64,000 nt of DNA from Psettodes erumei (lineage: Eukaryota; Chordata; Actinopteri; Pleuronectiformes; Psettodidae): NCBI GenBank assembly GCA_016785225.1, contig JAFBJZ010000652.1, positions 1,640,001 through 1,704,000 on the forward strand, in the 5' to 3' direction. The position numbers and the translations under genes were made by a program. Position 1 is the stretch's first letter; each line of letters starts with the position of its first letter. Below are positions 47,701 to 61,955 of this stretch, piece after piece. Under the pieces are notes generated by a model. That model saw nothing but the letters and a program-made list of their open reading frames with translations. It had not been told where the DNA came from and ran no database searches.

Positions 47701-50700
47701 CTACATAAATGTTTACGAAGGAGCGCGGAGATCAGAGGAGAGGCGGCGAGCTCGGAGAGCTTTGATGAAGGTCCCGGAGTTTAATGAGGAATTATATGAG
47801 ACATGTGGTGTGGGAGGAAGCTGCTGGGATTAATCACACCAGCTCGTATTGTTTGTGTGTAATCGCTATATAACAAGAGAGCACTGTACACACGTCTGTT
47901 AATATGTAATCTGAAAATCTGACGCCATGTCTTTTAACAGATAACCTCCTCATGCAGCTCAGTGTTCAAGAGTAAAAATATAAGTCAGATATATGTGAAA
48001 ACGTACAGTACAAAATGACTGTACATATCACATGCTTGCTATCCTTGGTGCAAAGAGGGATTACTGATTTTCTCAGTTTTATCGCCAGCTGAAGACGTCA
48101 CCTCGGGCGCCGGGAAATTGTGATGCGCATTTATCAAGCGGGATAAAGTTTGTTGGTTGCCGAGGGGAGGCCCGCTGCCCGCTCACCTCTGCAGCTGGCA
48201 GGCGTGCCGGACCAGGTGGCGTCTGCCTGGCACAGCCTGATGCCGGTTCCCTGGAGGTCGAAGCCCGGCTGGCAGCGCACGCCGCAGGCCGCATCGAAGT
48301 GGTTGTTGCACACGTTTTGGATGAAGAAGCCGTTCTCTGGAGGAGCGAGCGGCGGACAGTGCACCACTGCGAGAGAAGAAAGTGGTGATTAATAAAAGGT
48401 CACTGTGGAAATCACTGGCTCAGTGTCGGGAGGGGGTGGGGGCTGAAATTACTGGAAGCAGCTCCGTGATGCAGGACGCTCTAATCTCATACTTCTGTGG
48501 AGTCCTGTGTTTGTTTTCCAGTTGATTCAACCGTATATCATCGCGTTCGCCGTCCCTCGTGGTTTCCTTGGCAGCGCCCGACGTTCATTTGTTTTCCTTA
48601 TTGTTTGCAGCCACACGAGGCCAAAGTTTCCAGTTTCCAACTGGACGAATGCTACTGTTTTTTTGTTTTTTTGGACTGACTTGTCACATACACAGTGAGA
48701 TAAAGCGTTTAAGTGTATTTATGTGTACTTCTGAAAGGACGACTCGGGACACTGTATTTGTCCTCTGCAGTGGTTTATACAGGACACGTGGAATCCTGAA
48801 TATCCGTGGCCAGAAATGTGATGTCTTATTCTCTGGCTTTTCTCCTGATAATGCTAGAATTTGTTGGGCAGTGGCAGTTTTCTCTTAAATTCAGCCATGA
48901 GGGGGCAATTGGTGCCAGTTCAGTTTTTCATGCTGCAGCCAGAAAAGTGTTTTCTACAGCGTTTTCCTCCTGGAAAAGTCCTTATATGACCACCAATACT
49001 TAGAAGTGCAAACATATATGTCATAAACCCGGACGCTTCCGTTTTACTGACTATAGAAGGTGTCAGGGATGATTTACGCCAGCATCTACAGGTCAAACAG
49101 ATCGGTTCCTCTTACCCTGGCAGGTCATGCCGACTGGCTGATAGCCCGGCTTGCACACGCAGTCGCCGAGCGAGGTGCTCCCGGGCTGGGAGGTGTGCTG
49201 CAGGTCAGGGCACGGCAGGCAGGTGCTCAGCCCTCCCGGCGTTCCCTCCGGTTTGTAAGTGCCGGGTGGGCACGCTGGAAGGACAAGAGGGGAGAGGAGA
49301 GAGGGAGAGGAGAGGGGAGAGGGGAGGGGAGGTCAGACAACGATCCCAACATCGCTCAGCGTAAACGGATGTAATGTCACGCACAAGAAAAGAAACGCTG
49401 GATGGAAAAACCGGATCATGGAAACGTATAGAAGAAAATTTAGCTAAAAAAAAAAAAACAGCTAATAATCTTCGTGACAGAAACCGGAAAAAGAAAACAG
49501 CTTCACAGATTTATGCAGAGACTTTGATCATATTCATGTCTGGACATGTAGTGGCGGAAAATGTGGCAAAAAAAATGACACAGTGATCTCACTGGCGAGG
49601 TTAAAAAAAAAAAGAAAAGACAAGTTGAGTTCAGCGTCTTAATTGTTCCAAGCAGGGGGAGAAGTGTTTTTTGCGGCACCGAGCACCTCGGACCATTTTC
49701 ATCAGAAAGAAATGCGGCAATCAAAGAAAGGTTTACGAGCATCTAAAAGCAGTTACGGTTCGAATGTACGTAAGCACATATGGGCTATATTAAAAAACAA
49801 AAAAACCCTTTTGATCACCTGCACACACAGACATGATACAGCGTGTTTCCCATTAGCATCACCTGAGTCGGATCATGAGGACACGCTGTAAAGGCGAAGG
49901 CGCAGGGGTCACGTGAAGGTCCTCCAACACTTTCACTCGCTGTCACTCAGCGGTGAGACTGAACGACCAAATCCAGGCGCGGCTCTTATCGGGGTTTAAA
50001 GGTTGTTTTCACATGGGACTGTTCATAAAGGACAGATTACCTGATTAAAAGCGCGTCCGCTGATGCAACGCGCTGCAATATTTTCAGTGAGCTAATCCCC
50101 CCGTATCCAGTGATCTCATGGGCTCTGATGTTTTTTGAATTAACCACTTTAACTTATCTCCAAAATTGGGTTTGTGATTATGTGAATTATGGGCTTTACC
50201 AGGAGACGGCAGCCCTTATCGGCCATGATGCGGGCAGTTTCACACAAAGCAATTTGCAGCGCTGACAATTCGCCGTGATTCACGGCGATTACCGGCGCGC
50301 TCAGACGGGGCAGAACCCTTTATCAGCTGCTGCCCAAACTCCGAGCAATTTTCTCCCGCGCTGGTTCTGCGACGCACACAATGATCCGCTTTCACGCACA
50401 CGTCTACTGAACGCGCGTCCAGTTGTGCGACACGCTGCAGAACCACCATATCACATACGCACCAAATAAAGTCAATCTGTCGACAGATTACAGGGTGCGG
50501 TGCTGCGACTCACGTCACAGTCTGTTCAAACGTTTTTGTTTTTTTGCATTAATTGGAAAAACAAGTCCACATAATATTGACTGTTCCAACTCTTAACAGG
50601 CTCCAGAGCGTCTTGTTGCTGTGCACTTTAAATGAAAAAAAAAAATCAGAAGGTCTCTTGACTCACACCCACACACATCATTTAAACACTGTGAAGAAAT

Positions 50701-51376
50701 ATGCAGAAGGACTCATGTCCCACTGGAACATCTGAATGGACTCAAAGCCCTTTCAGTGTGAGCAGGAAGACGAGTAATGTGCGTATAAAATATTATGATA
50801 TCACATTTTGTCTTAGTTTGTTGGAAGCGGTTCAGAGGTATCCAGTAATCCGTCAAACAGCAGGTTCAATTACATGCTGCACTGTAGGTGTGACGGAGAA
50901 TCCGCAGCACCAATATTCTCGCTCGCCGCCTCGCCAGCGGCCAGGTGTGAGTTTCCACCGCGGAGCCGGTGCCAGCCTGGCCTCCCGCCACGCTCCCTCC
51001 CCCTCGCGGCCGAAAACCCCGGAGGCGGGTCAGCCAGGAGATGTTGGGCCGCTGGTGCTGAAACACACCCAGTGTACCTGCTCTGCTGCGGACGCTTCTG
51101 CGGTTTGCACTTGATAACAAAAGCAGCGACGCTGACGTAAGACGGGGACGACGGCTGAAAGCTAAACGTCTCCTCTGTTCAGGTCCTCGGGAATCTGTTT
51201 TACAGCTTCATTTAAGGTTTACAGGAAGCCCAGTTATTTTTAATGTGAATAATAATTCACCCGGAGCGCAACAGTGGAAACACTGTATCAACAAAATATA
51301 TAATTTCAATTCCTGGCATGTTGCGTGTGCTGGCAGGTAGAAATGTACACAGACAGATTCATCGCCGTGCACGTAC

Positions 51377-51414
<38 letters not shown>

Positions 51415-54400
51415 TCGGAGCGCAGAAAGTCCAGACCCGACTTCTGGCTGCAGGATGCAGGAGGACGGAGGGAGGGATGAACAGGAAGGGATAAATGATG
51501 AAAGCACAAGTACCCGTGGATCTAAAATTAAACGGAAAAGCTGGAAGCTCAACATGGAGAAAACTGTGCACATTTCCTTTAAAACAGATCGCCGCTCCGC
51601 GACTTCAGCCAGAAGACGGACCCTGTACTGGAACTAATTGTGTTTGGACCCGGTGTCGGTCTGAAGCCGCCCACTCGCTGCGGAGCTAACTCTGCTGCCG
51701 CTGCGGCCTTCGTTTGGGGAGGAAGTGGAGCGTCAGCGGCCAGATGAACATAAAACACAGAGAGAGCCCGCTGTGTCTGAATGTAGAGAGCTACTGTACA
51801 CAGTAATGATGTGAGGAGAGGAGAGAGCCAGCAGCTGTTTACTTTAAAGTTACAGCAACATTTGAGCAAAGCTAATAACTGCTAATAAAGTTAAACAGCA
51901 TGTCATGACACCGCCGCCTCTGATCCTTTTGGCTTTTTTTCTTTTTCTCCTCTAAAATCTTCTCAGAAAGAAGCAAATTGACAAGCAGCTCTGAGTCCCT
52001 CAACCACTGATCTGAGGTCTGCTCTGCCTCCTTTTTAAGCATGATGATATTCTGTATTTTTACTACTACATTTTACATGTAGCATTGAAAACCTCCAACA
52101 CTGTCAACACACTCATGATGGACAGTGTTTAGAAACAGTGAAAATTAATGTAGAACCAAAGATATTTTTCATTCAACACATTCCTCTCCATACACTTTTT
52201 CATTCCTCTTCCTCAGACCCCAGTGCCTGCCTTACCCACAATGCAATGCATTTCAGGTGTGTAACCGCCTCCCGCCCCTCCGCCCCATCACTGGAGGCTG
52301 TTTATCAGATTTCACGCTGCTCCCTCTGCAGCTTTATATAACTTCCTAACACATGCAGGAATCCTCCCGAGGTGGAAAAGCCTCTTTAAGACTCTAAACC
52401 TCGCTCGGCATCAAGCCCCAACCTCGCCCCTGAATATTTAAGACTCATGCCAGAGTTAAAAATCATAAAAATAAACAAGAAGACATTCTCCCTGGATTAA
52501 ACAGGAAGTCAAAAAAAGAAAAGACAATGACGGAACCAAGCAGAGTAGTTCATCTGTTAAACTCCTACTGCGGTCCAAGTCATTTAAACTGGCAGACACG
52601 TCCGGTCCAAGAGCCAAAGTTACTATCACACGAGAACCTCTCACGTCTCTGGAGGGGGGGGGGTTACACTGTGTTCGATTAGCCAGGCCTAAAAACAGAC
52701 TTGGGACTGGAACGATGAAAGGAGATCCAGAGGGAGAGCAGGAACATCTGCCTCCTCAGCCACAATGACAGAGCGGTTTTCGTCCTTCAGGGACAGATTC
52801 TGCTCAGTCCGACTGAATCCGCAGCCGATCCATACATTACTCACACAAGTTACGTGGAGTTTCGCTGACTGAAATGTTGCGGTATCAATGCAGAGACTCA
52901 CGTCGTGCATCCCCACTGAAATAACACGATGAATCAACCACCAGTGAGCAGAGAGGTAGTCACCCAGTTACAAGAAGAGAGAAATGTCTGTTTCTTTGCC
53001 TTTTTTGGAATCACTGGCCGTCAAATCACGATAATGTCTCATTTCCTCCGCACATGATCACTTTTGAAACCACTGAAATGCTATCCCGGATTATTTGGAG
53101 CCCTGGGTTATATGTAAGCCTGATTATCACTTGAAATTATCTTTGATATTAAAAAACTATGGTCAAGTGTTAAAGAAGTTAATACAGCGTACAGCTCCAG
53201 GTCCCGTGTCATCACCGATGAGATCTGAGCAGAAGAAGCTTTGTCGTATTTCTGGGTGTTTTCTGACTCGCTGTATCTGCTCAGCCTTTCACGTTGATTC
53301 AGTCCCTTTAAAAATGAGCCACATACTGTACGACAGGAAGGAGATGGGCAGCACAACCTCTGCTGTCACAACGAATGGGAAACATCATCGGCATTATGGA
53401 TTGGGTTAACGCTTCCCTGACCCAATGATATTGGCGGCGCCGTGACCCAGTTCTGTCGACTTTGAGGCGGAGCGACAAGGAAGTTGGGCGATATTGTGAA
53501 CAGGCTGCTAAATCTGGACGCAGGCCTGGCCGCTTGCGGTCGAAGGCCCTCTCACACAAGAAATGCTGTGAAGTCCGACGTTAAGATTCCAGAGTTAAGT
53601 TTTTTGTTGTTTTTTTTTTCTTACTGCGAAAACAACTTTCACATGCGAGGAGACTTTCCGCTCTCGGCTGAGACGTCCCATGCGCACTTGAGGCGCATAA
53701 ATAGACAATGGAAATGGACAATTAAAATGTATAGTCTAGCCTGACAAACACGGGCTGACGCAGGCCCGACGAGACCGCTGCTCGGCCTGAATGTTTCGTT
53801 TCGGTCTGTTTATTCGTTTGCTCCGAGCCAGCAGACTTTGCGCTGCTCGTGTTGAATTCATCTGGACCACCAGGCGAGCCTGAAGTGGTTTAAAAGGGTT
53901 TTGGACTTTAAGAAGTGAATCATGTAAATTATATGTTCGTGTCCAGTAATGACAGCCGTTGTAATCATTTCATGTGTCAGAAAGACAAACACCCCCAGAG
54001 ACAAAGGAGAACCTTTCCAACTGCTCTTAATTCCTATTGTAAAGGTCATTACCATGAACCAGGAAGTGCTCTGTGGCAGGTTGGAGACCTATGGAGAGCT
54101 GTCACCTGCCTGAGTTATCGTTCCACTCGGGGGGGGGGGGTAACACTTTGCCCCCTTCCGGAGCCAAAGAAAGAAACCGAGAGGTGCAAAGAGGCTGCGT
54201 TTGCAACAGTGAAGGTCACAGGAATTTTCCAGCCTCCGTGCACGGGTCACCTGAAGCTGAAGACGGACTGGGAATCCCATCTTCCCATCTTCCCGGAATG
54301 TCAGGAGGCTCTAAATCACGTCGCCAGAGTCTCACTGAAGTCTGGTCTGCTCTCCATCTGGATTGCAAAGTAAAAAAAAAAAGGCTGCAGCACAGCTGTC

Positions 54401-57400
54401 CACCTACGCATCCTCCATCTGAGGAGGGGGGGGGGGGTGGGGGGACCACCACAGACCCCCCCGGATGCGAGCTGTGGTAGATTTCTGCGACGTGATGCAA
54501 GGAAACAGAGGGAGTTAAACGGCTGCTGCGTCGTCCTTCGCCTGCTTATTATTCAATCCTGCTCCCGAGGGAGAATTACTTCACCGCAATTGCAAGACGC
54601 ATTTTAAGGATTTCCAAGGGCAGGGAGACCGTGCCGCTCGTTTATTACAGGCTCCGGGAACGCTGGGAATGACGGGGAGAGCGAGGCGAACCGCTGAACA
54701 ACTGTACAAACACAGGTTGGTCTCCAGTCTGGTGCGCGTGATTACAGATGTCAGCGTGCCGAGAAATGTTGTGATAGAAGGCCGCGCTACGCTCTCAGCA
54801 CGCTCGGGACGACGCAGCACGACGCTCACAAAGCGTGACGCTCACTCTCGCGTCCGAACAACAAGGCCCGTGTCCTGAGCCCTCTCAGTTGCCGTGTCAC
54901 CGCTTCAACCAAATTCCTGAATGTTTTTCCACGTTTCCCAACACGATTGGATGGATTGCGTTATCGGGCGCATGTGCACGCAGACATACGTAAACATAGT
55001 GCGAAAACATCGCGCCAGAGGCATGCACACTCAACCGCCCTGCGCGTTTATCCGTTCCCACAGTAGTGTCAGAGCCGCTGTCTCCCACTGGGAGTTCAAG
55101 GAGCGATCCTGCTAAACACATTCCCTGACAGGACGCAGATCCGCCCCGCGTCGTGCGCAAGACGACCAAACCGGCTGAGAAAAATGTGACACACGGACGT
55201 GACGTAACGCCGCGATGCGTCCGCGTGCTTCTGTTTCATCTGAAGCATAGCACACATCCTTCTTCCTCATCTCACAGATTTCAGTCAGGCAGCTCACGTA
55301 CACACACACACACACACACTCGCGAAGAGGAGATCAGAAAGTGAGAGGAAGTGGGAGGGAGCTGAAAGAGCGCTGAAGAGGGTCGGCGAAAAAATCCCGA
55401 GGCAGACGAAGGTCACGGGGGGTGGGGGTGGGACAAACATGCTGGATGTGAAGGAGGGCAGAGGCCTCGAGGTGCTGAGGAAGAAATTCATTCCAACTTG
55501 AATCCTCGTGGGTCCATTTGTCAGGTTAACTTGTGTGCGAGAGAGAAACGGCGGCACAAACAGGTTGAAATATTTACAGAGCAAAAGAAGAGTAGTGATG
55601 GATGATTCAGTGTGTGTGTCTGTGAAAATTAACCCTTACCTGCCGACAGCGTCCAGCGGCTGGGCACAGGGAGGAGACACAAGAAACAAGGAGGAGGAAA
55701 ATAAAAGAGAAAATGACGGAGGGATGGAGGGATGGGCGGAGGAGGAGGAGGAGGAGGAGGAGGAGTGTTAATGACACAGTGAGGTTCTGCTTTGCACCAC
55801 TGGCTGTTTCATGCCTCCAGCAGACGAGGCTTCTATTAAGGGCCAGTTTATAGCCTCGCCACCTCATCGCCCCTTCATCTGTCTCTTTTTTTAACACACA
55901 CACTCACACACAGAGTGGCCTCAGTGTGTAACGCAAATCGTGTCTGCTTCACAACATCCCTGACCTACAAACACGGCAGCAGTAGTCATCAATTAAGGCC
56001 TTTTACAGACCTGTGTGTGTCATTTAATGAGCGAGGAGAGGCTGGACTGGCGCTGAGGGAGGGACTCATATGGATATTAAGACCGATGGATCCAAACTGC
56101 TCTGGAGGGAAAAAACAAAAAAACTAACTTCAAACACCAAACGACATGAAAGTCTGAAAACACCTGAGGGCAGCTTAAACACCGGCACCTTTTAAAAGCA
56201 GTTACTGAAGCTACAGCTGCCACTTCTGTCTGCTGGAACAACACAGTCACAGAGTAAAAGCTGGGATCTGAAATATATATATATATATATAGGTCAAAGG
56301 TGAACCAGGAAGTCAGTCTGTCAGAGAGAGACGACAGCCATGAGCTAAATGCTAATGACGCACTGACTAACGCTGCTTGATTAACACAACAGCCGGGGTC
56401 ACAGGTCAGTTCACACAGCTCACGTGTCCACTTCGTTCCCCTCAGTTTGATGTTTTATTAACACAACATCACATGATATGTTACGGCTTGTAGATCACTC
56501 TGCAGGTACGTTCTGTATAAATAAATATATTACTGAGCTTATTAGTGCCGGTACCCCACCCCACCCCCCTCCCCCCGGTCTGGCTCAGAGCCAGTCTGAT
56601 CAGTCACTGAAAGATCTCCATCCATCTACCACAAGAGACGCATTGCCCCCCCCCCACCCCTCCCTCTCTTTCCACTCCCTGCTCACCAAAGAAAAACACA
56701 AACCTAAACTTCAACACAAATCAGTTCGGGGGTTCAGGGTCTCCCCAGTCGCCCCCGGCTCACAGCTCGACCAAACCCGAGCCAGAGCTGGCGTTGAGCA
56801 ACCGGGGCTTTTATTTCCACCGCAGACACGCCGAGGAACAAGGACTTGGACGGACGTAGACGCGCTGTACAGAAGCAGACAGTCTGCCGTGGTTATTGAT
56901 GCTGCGGGAATTAGGATTTATGCAGTTGGAGGAAATAAGAGAGTCTTTATTTGAACATTTATGTAACGTGTTGGACGAGCTGGTGAAAGTATGCTCCGCT
57001 GGAAGAAACGTGTTTACTTTTGAAAACATTTAAGTGCAAATGACAACGACTGAGCAAACAGAAGGCTGGTGCCGCTTTCATCCATCCGTCTGCAGCCGTG
57101 CTGACGGACGCCAGGCCGGCCGGCCACCCGGCACATCGGTCCTGGAGTCATTCGGTCCCTTCACTTGAATTTAATTTAAACCATGAGATGGGTTCAACAT
57201 AAAGCTGCCGCATCTGTGCGCTGATCTAAAAGAAATCCTTTACGTTATCAAAGAGTTGTACTATATATGTCAGGGTAGAGCGTGTGCTGTCTCAGGTGGT
57301 GCAAACAGACTCCGCCTCCCCAGACAGGCGTCTGTTGTATGTCAGATCATTGAGCGTGGTGTGTTTTCATACGTCAGAGGTGTGAAAACACACGGCCTGC

Positions 57401-58320
57401 CGTTATGTGCCGCTTCCCCGCGAATGAGAAACGACGGTCGAGTTCAGCCGCGTTCCTCACAAAGAACTTTTATCCTTTGCAGCTCTTTCGTTTTTATTTT
57501 GACTGTTCCTCATTTATGATGGCGTCCTCGGTGCGGGGCTGAAGCCAGAAGGAGTGAAAGTAGAGAAGAGAAGGAGAGTTGCAACATCCCTCTCGTTTCG
57601 ACACGTTTCATTGTCCTCCTTAGCGCCGGACGAATTCCGCCTCTCTCCTTGTCATTTCTAATTCCTCTGTTCAATTTACGTCCACCTCGAGGCTTCCCCC
57701 TCCCGGAGTCTCTCGGCCGTTCACATCGAGACCGCAAATATTTACAGTGCCGACGCGGCGCCGGCCTCCCGTCTCCTACCGCGCACCGGACAAAGGGGAA
57801 CGGAGAGACGGATGCGCTGCGTTCGGGGCCGAGTCGAAAGATCACCGACCGCCACGCGTCTCCTCCCGGGATCAAGAAGCCGTCCCGAACTTAATATTGT
57901 AAACATTGTGCAATTCCTCCGGTATCAGCTCTGAGGAAACGCTGTGTTGCACCCGAGGCATTCCACTCAGCAGCTCATATCCTGATTATGGCGAGCTGTG
58001 TAAATACACTTTCTCATATCGCAATCACAAAATATCCGCCAGTAAACAAAAATTGATGGATGTTTAAAGGGAAGAGTAACACCAATAAACACAGCAGCGA
58101 GCACCAAAAACCCTCCCGGACCTTGGAGACAGTAGTGTGTGGGGCGTTCAACCACCTCTCACACGTCCCGCCATCATTAACACTGTATATCCAGCATCAA
58201 AACAGCATACATGTAATTACATAACTTAGATGTCATTGGTGGTATCCAGACTCTACACCTTCTATCTCCACATTAGGCGACAAATATTTTTGTTCAGCTG
58301 CTCTTCACTTCTTTATCTCT

Positions 58321-58361
<41 letters not shown>

Positions 58362-61300
58362 CCATTCATCCCGGGCAGAGCTCGCCCTGCTGACACCACA
58401 TTAACACAGTCCAGAGCTCCTGTCATTCGTTAGGGGGCGACAGAAGAGGCCGATAAGCCAGAATGTGTGACAGGAGGGAAACATGTTCCCCTCTTATAAA
58501 CACCCCCGTGCTCCATTTATCCACTTCCCCATTCCTGGGGTGATCCGCCGTGACACCGAGCGCTCGGGGTCGGCGTTGGAGGGATGGCGACGTCCTGTTT
58601 CGCATGCGCGGGATCGGCGCTCATCGTCCGCTTCCATCGACCGGGATTCCTGTCGTGTTTTGTGGAAGAGGCTGTTTCGCTTGGCTGTCGACAGATTCAT
58701 AAACAACACTGCTGTGCGCGGCAGGGACTTGGATAGTGTTTCCAACTGAGCCCCTCAGCCAACGATAATAATAATCCGCTGATGGGCCTAAGGTTTTGGT
58801 CATATTATTTTCAGATGTGTCAAAGACTGTTAAATGTGAGAAAACAAAGTTGGAGAAGCAGAAAAACCTCCCCCGAACTCTCAGTCTAGACGACGAACGC
58901 ACCTGAAGCCACACACGCCGGCCTTCGAGCCCTGGCATCGCCGCAGCACACGGCGTACCCATAAGTCACGCAGCACCTGCGGTCCGGCCAAGCCCACGGA
59001 GGTTAAAGCAACAGAATATGAAAGCGAGGCGCTGGATTTTGCTAAAAGCAGCAGGGGCTTGTCGACTTTACTCGCATGTTCCCCCGCTCACGCGCTCCCC
59101 TCACCGCGAGGTCTAATTGGTTTTGGAGCCAGTGCGACTTCAAAAGAGCCTCGTCAGTTATTAGAGAATAAAAGCCTCTATAAACGCAGCGCTCACAAAC
59201 GTACACCAGGCTATTTCGCACCATTTAACAAAACCAAAGAGTGAGTTGAACGGAGCTAATGGAGCCTCGGCCCGCCAACATCTCCGCAACAGCAGCCGCA
59301 GTGACACGGCAGCGGGGCGTTGAAACGTCCACGCCAGCGAGGCCGGGTTATATAAGAGGGGAGGAGACAGACGGAGGAAGCCATCCTCGGCTGCGGTCGC
59401 AGCGCCTCGCTGCGTCCTTCCTTCCTTTCACTGGCGGAGCCGACTCTGCAGTCTGCGCTCTGCTGTTAATTAAACCATTAAACAGATTAATAAGCAGAGT
59501 GGGGGGGTGGGGGGATGGGAGGGGCTCCAGTCTCGACAACATCTGATGAGAATTAAGGAGGCGTGCTTCTTTGGCACGATGACCCCGATGACCTTTACTT
59601 TGGCTCCCGCTTCGCAGCTTCTCCTCCTCCTCCTTTCTGTCGCTCTCTTTTTTCTTTTCAACGCTGTTTTGAATTATTCAAACCTCTCTCTCTCTCTCTC
59701 TCTCTCTCTCCGTCTTCTCTTGTTCAGGACTGAAAACCATGTGGGTACAGAGAGGAAGACCTTCAGGACAAACCCAAACCGAGACCTGGCCGTTCGCCCT
59801 CCCACATGCACTCACTCCCCCGTCCCCTCCCACCTGTCTCACCCCCCCACCTAATGACCGAGGCCCAACGCAGCAGTTGCTCAAACACAAACACACACAC
59901 ACACACACACGAGCCAGTGCATCTGTTAGTTGTTCTGCTCTCGGATCCAACAATCACACAGACAGCTATGTTCCTGTGGGAGTTTGCATTTTCAGCAGAA
60001 ATAATGCGTGAGCTCTTGACGTTAACTGGGGGGAACACCTGTGTCACACTAAAAACTTTGAGACTTTGAGGAGATGAGGAGGAAAATGTTTGTGTTTCAT
60101 CATTCACCATCCTCTGTTTAGGTCTGTTGTCATTCAGACTATAAATTTCAACTTAAAATTGGGCTTTTCAGCTCAATTCCAGATTAAATTCACAGTTTGA
60201 GGAATAAATTCCCTCCCCACTTCAACATGTGCATGGATGTGTAACTGCTTATCATCACGCACAATCGCAGACAAAACAACTGCTGCTCTTCTTTATGAGC
60301 ATATTTGTGTGCAAACCTAAAATAATAAGTTCTGGAGCCGGCATTGTTAGTAACCAGTAGTGAGGAACACAAGGGGAACAGACAAAAAAGGCTCTGGCAA
60401 CAGATGAAACAGATGTTTTAGTTCCTCAAATGGATATGTATGAAACAGAAGAGGGAGGCGAAGCAATAAGAGCCGAAGGAAAACAAGCACTTCTGCAGAA
60501 AGAAAGAAATGGACGCACGAGACGTGATTTCAGAGGCGGAAAGTGAAGGTGGAGAGCAGGAAGGCCGATAGCGATCTGACCTGTGGACAGGCTGCTTATT
60601 TTAACTTTCACACATAGCAACATAGCAAACATAGGCCAAGTGGTCCTGATTTGGACGAGGCACTGACATGTGAAGGAGACGAGGACAAGGGGAATGGACG
60701 CTCAGAGAAACTGCAAATGAAGTGTTGGTTGGTGGAAAGCGGTAAGAAGAAAAACGACAGCGCTAAACTCTCTGAAAAGCGCCTGCATCTCCCGACAACG
60801 GACAAGGACAGGAGAGGACAAGCCGTTCCCCGAGTTGGGCAGAAAATGGACGGGTCCGTCTGTCCTACCTGTGCACTCGTGCTGCAGACCCTTCCCGTAG
60901 TAGCCCTTCTCGCAGATGCAGTCATACTGTCCGGTGTGCGTGCCGCACTTGCAGCTCGCCATCAGGTCGCAGCAGTCGTGGCCTGCTTCGCACAGGGAGG
61001 AGCAGCGGGACAGATCCTCCTGGATGTAGCTGCCCGACGGGAGGTCTGCGGGTGGAGAACCAACACGGATCAAATCCCACCACCTGGCAGTCAGACTTGA
61101 ATGCTCGGCACCATGAAGGCAGACAAACAAATATGTTAAACGTGGGAGTTTGTGACAGGACTTTGCCTCTTTGCAAGGTGCATGAAGAGGGCACTCCAGC
61201 AACGCTTACAAACAACTCGATTGTCAAACTGTTTCTCTGCAGCGTGCCAAAACACATCTGTCAGAGACTAAAGCTGCTCTTAATACCAGTGTTGCTAGAG

Positions 61301-61907
61301 ATGCTTCTCTTCACATCATGGCAGTGAAATACAAACACCGCTTTTCTACATGGGCGGTGCAAGGCTTCTGCTTCTGGCTCTGTACAGGATGTATCTGAGC
61401 CTGAACCTTTAAAAAAAAAAGGGGAGGGGGAACAAACATTTCAACCACAGAAGTGTAGAAATGAAAATGAGCAGCACCTCCAGGCCACACATGTACAACT
61501 GACTAAAAGCAAACAGCCACATCCTCTTCTCCCAGGGAAACAAATTGCTCCAGAGCACAGAAGTCCTTCATAAAAGCCCATAAATCTGAGCTGAGATATT
61601 AAAAATGGATTAGACTTGAGACTGAGTAAAAAAACCTTGCTTTCATGCTCCTGCCAAGTCCAAAAAGGAAATTTAAGTTGTATTTCTGGATGTCAACCTG
61701 CTTCATTTTCCTCTAATTGAGAAGAAGAAGAAGAAAGGACTGGTGTATTTTCTGCAATTTGGTTCATGGCCAACAATAGTGGCTCAAACTGCGGCTCCAT
61801 GAAAACAACAACAAAAAACGTCTCCACTTTGAGCCTGCTGTTGGCAGCGTCGTCGGGCAGATTTCAGGACAGAGCGTGAGAGACGGCGGTGGCTGAGCCG
61901 ATAGCAC

Positions 61908-61955
<48 letters not shown>

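Larger units (their letters stand above)
43684..49274 (-). other. svep1: svep1 exons: Cys-rich GCC2/ephrin-type module and CCP1-3
   Basis: Exon 49116-49274 encodes the CPPGTYKPEGTPGG module, with CLPCPDLQHTSQPGSTS and CVCKPGY. Exons 48187-48366, 45901-46080 and 43684-43878 each encode one CCP (sushi) module with the four expected cysteines and conserved Trp: CCP1 from VVHCPPLAPPENGFF, CCP2 from RSCPPLSRPQHGF and CCP3 from RCPPIVPLKNILL. All four exons begin and end in the same phase (phase 1), the arrangement that allows exon shuffling. Confidence 0.92.
49275..60868. other. Largest svep1 intron in the window (11.6 kb)
   Basis: No coding exon was recognised on either strand. Simple repeats are listed separately. 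Some non-repetitive AT-rich blocks (for example 52430-52520 and 57940-58060) might be conserved elements, but that cannot be judged from one sequence. Long early introns of developmental matrix genes often carry enhancers; this is inference only. Confidence 0.6.

Noticed and set aside
54360..54480. Long homopolymer and G runs that could be a retroposon poly(A) tail
   Set aside because: There is no adjacent SINE or LINE body, target-site duplication or reverse-transcriptase frame that I can identify.
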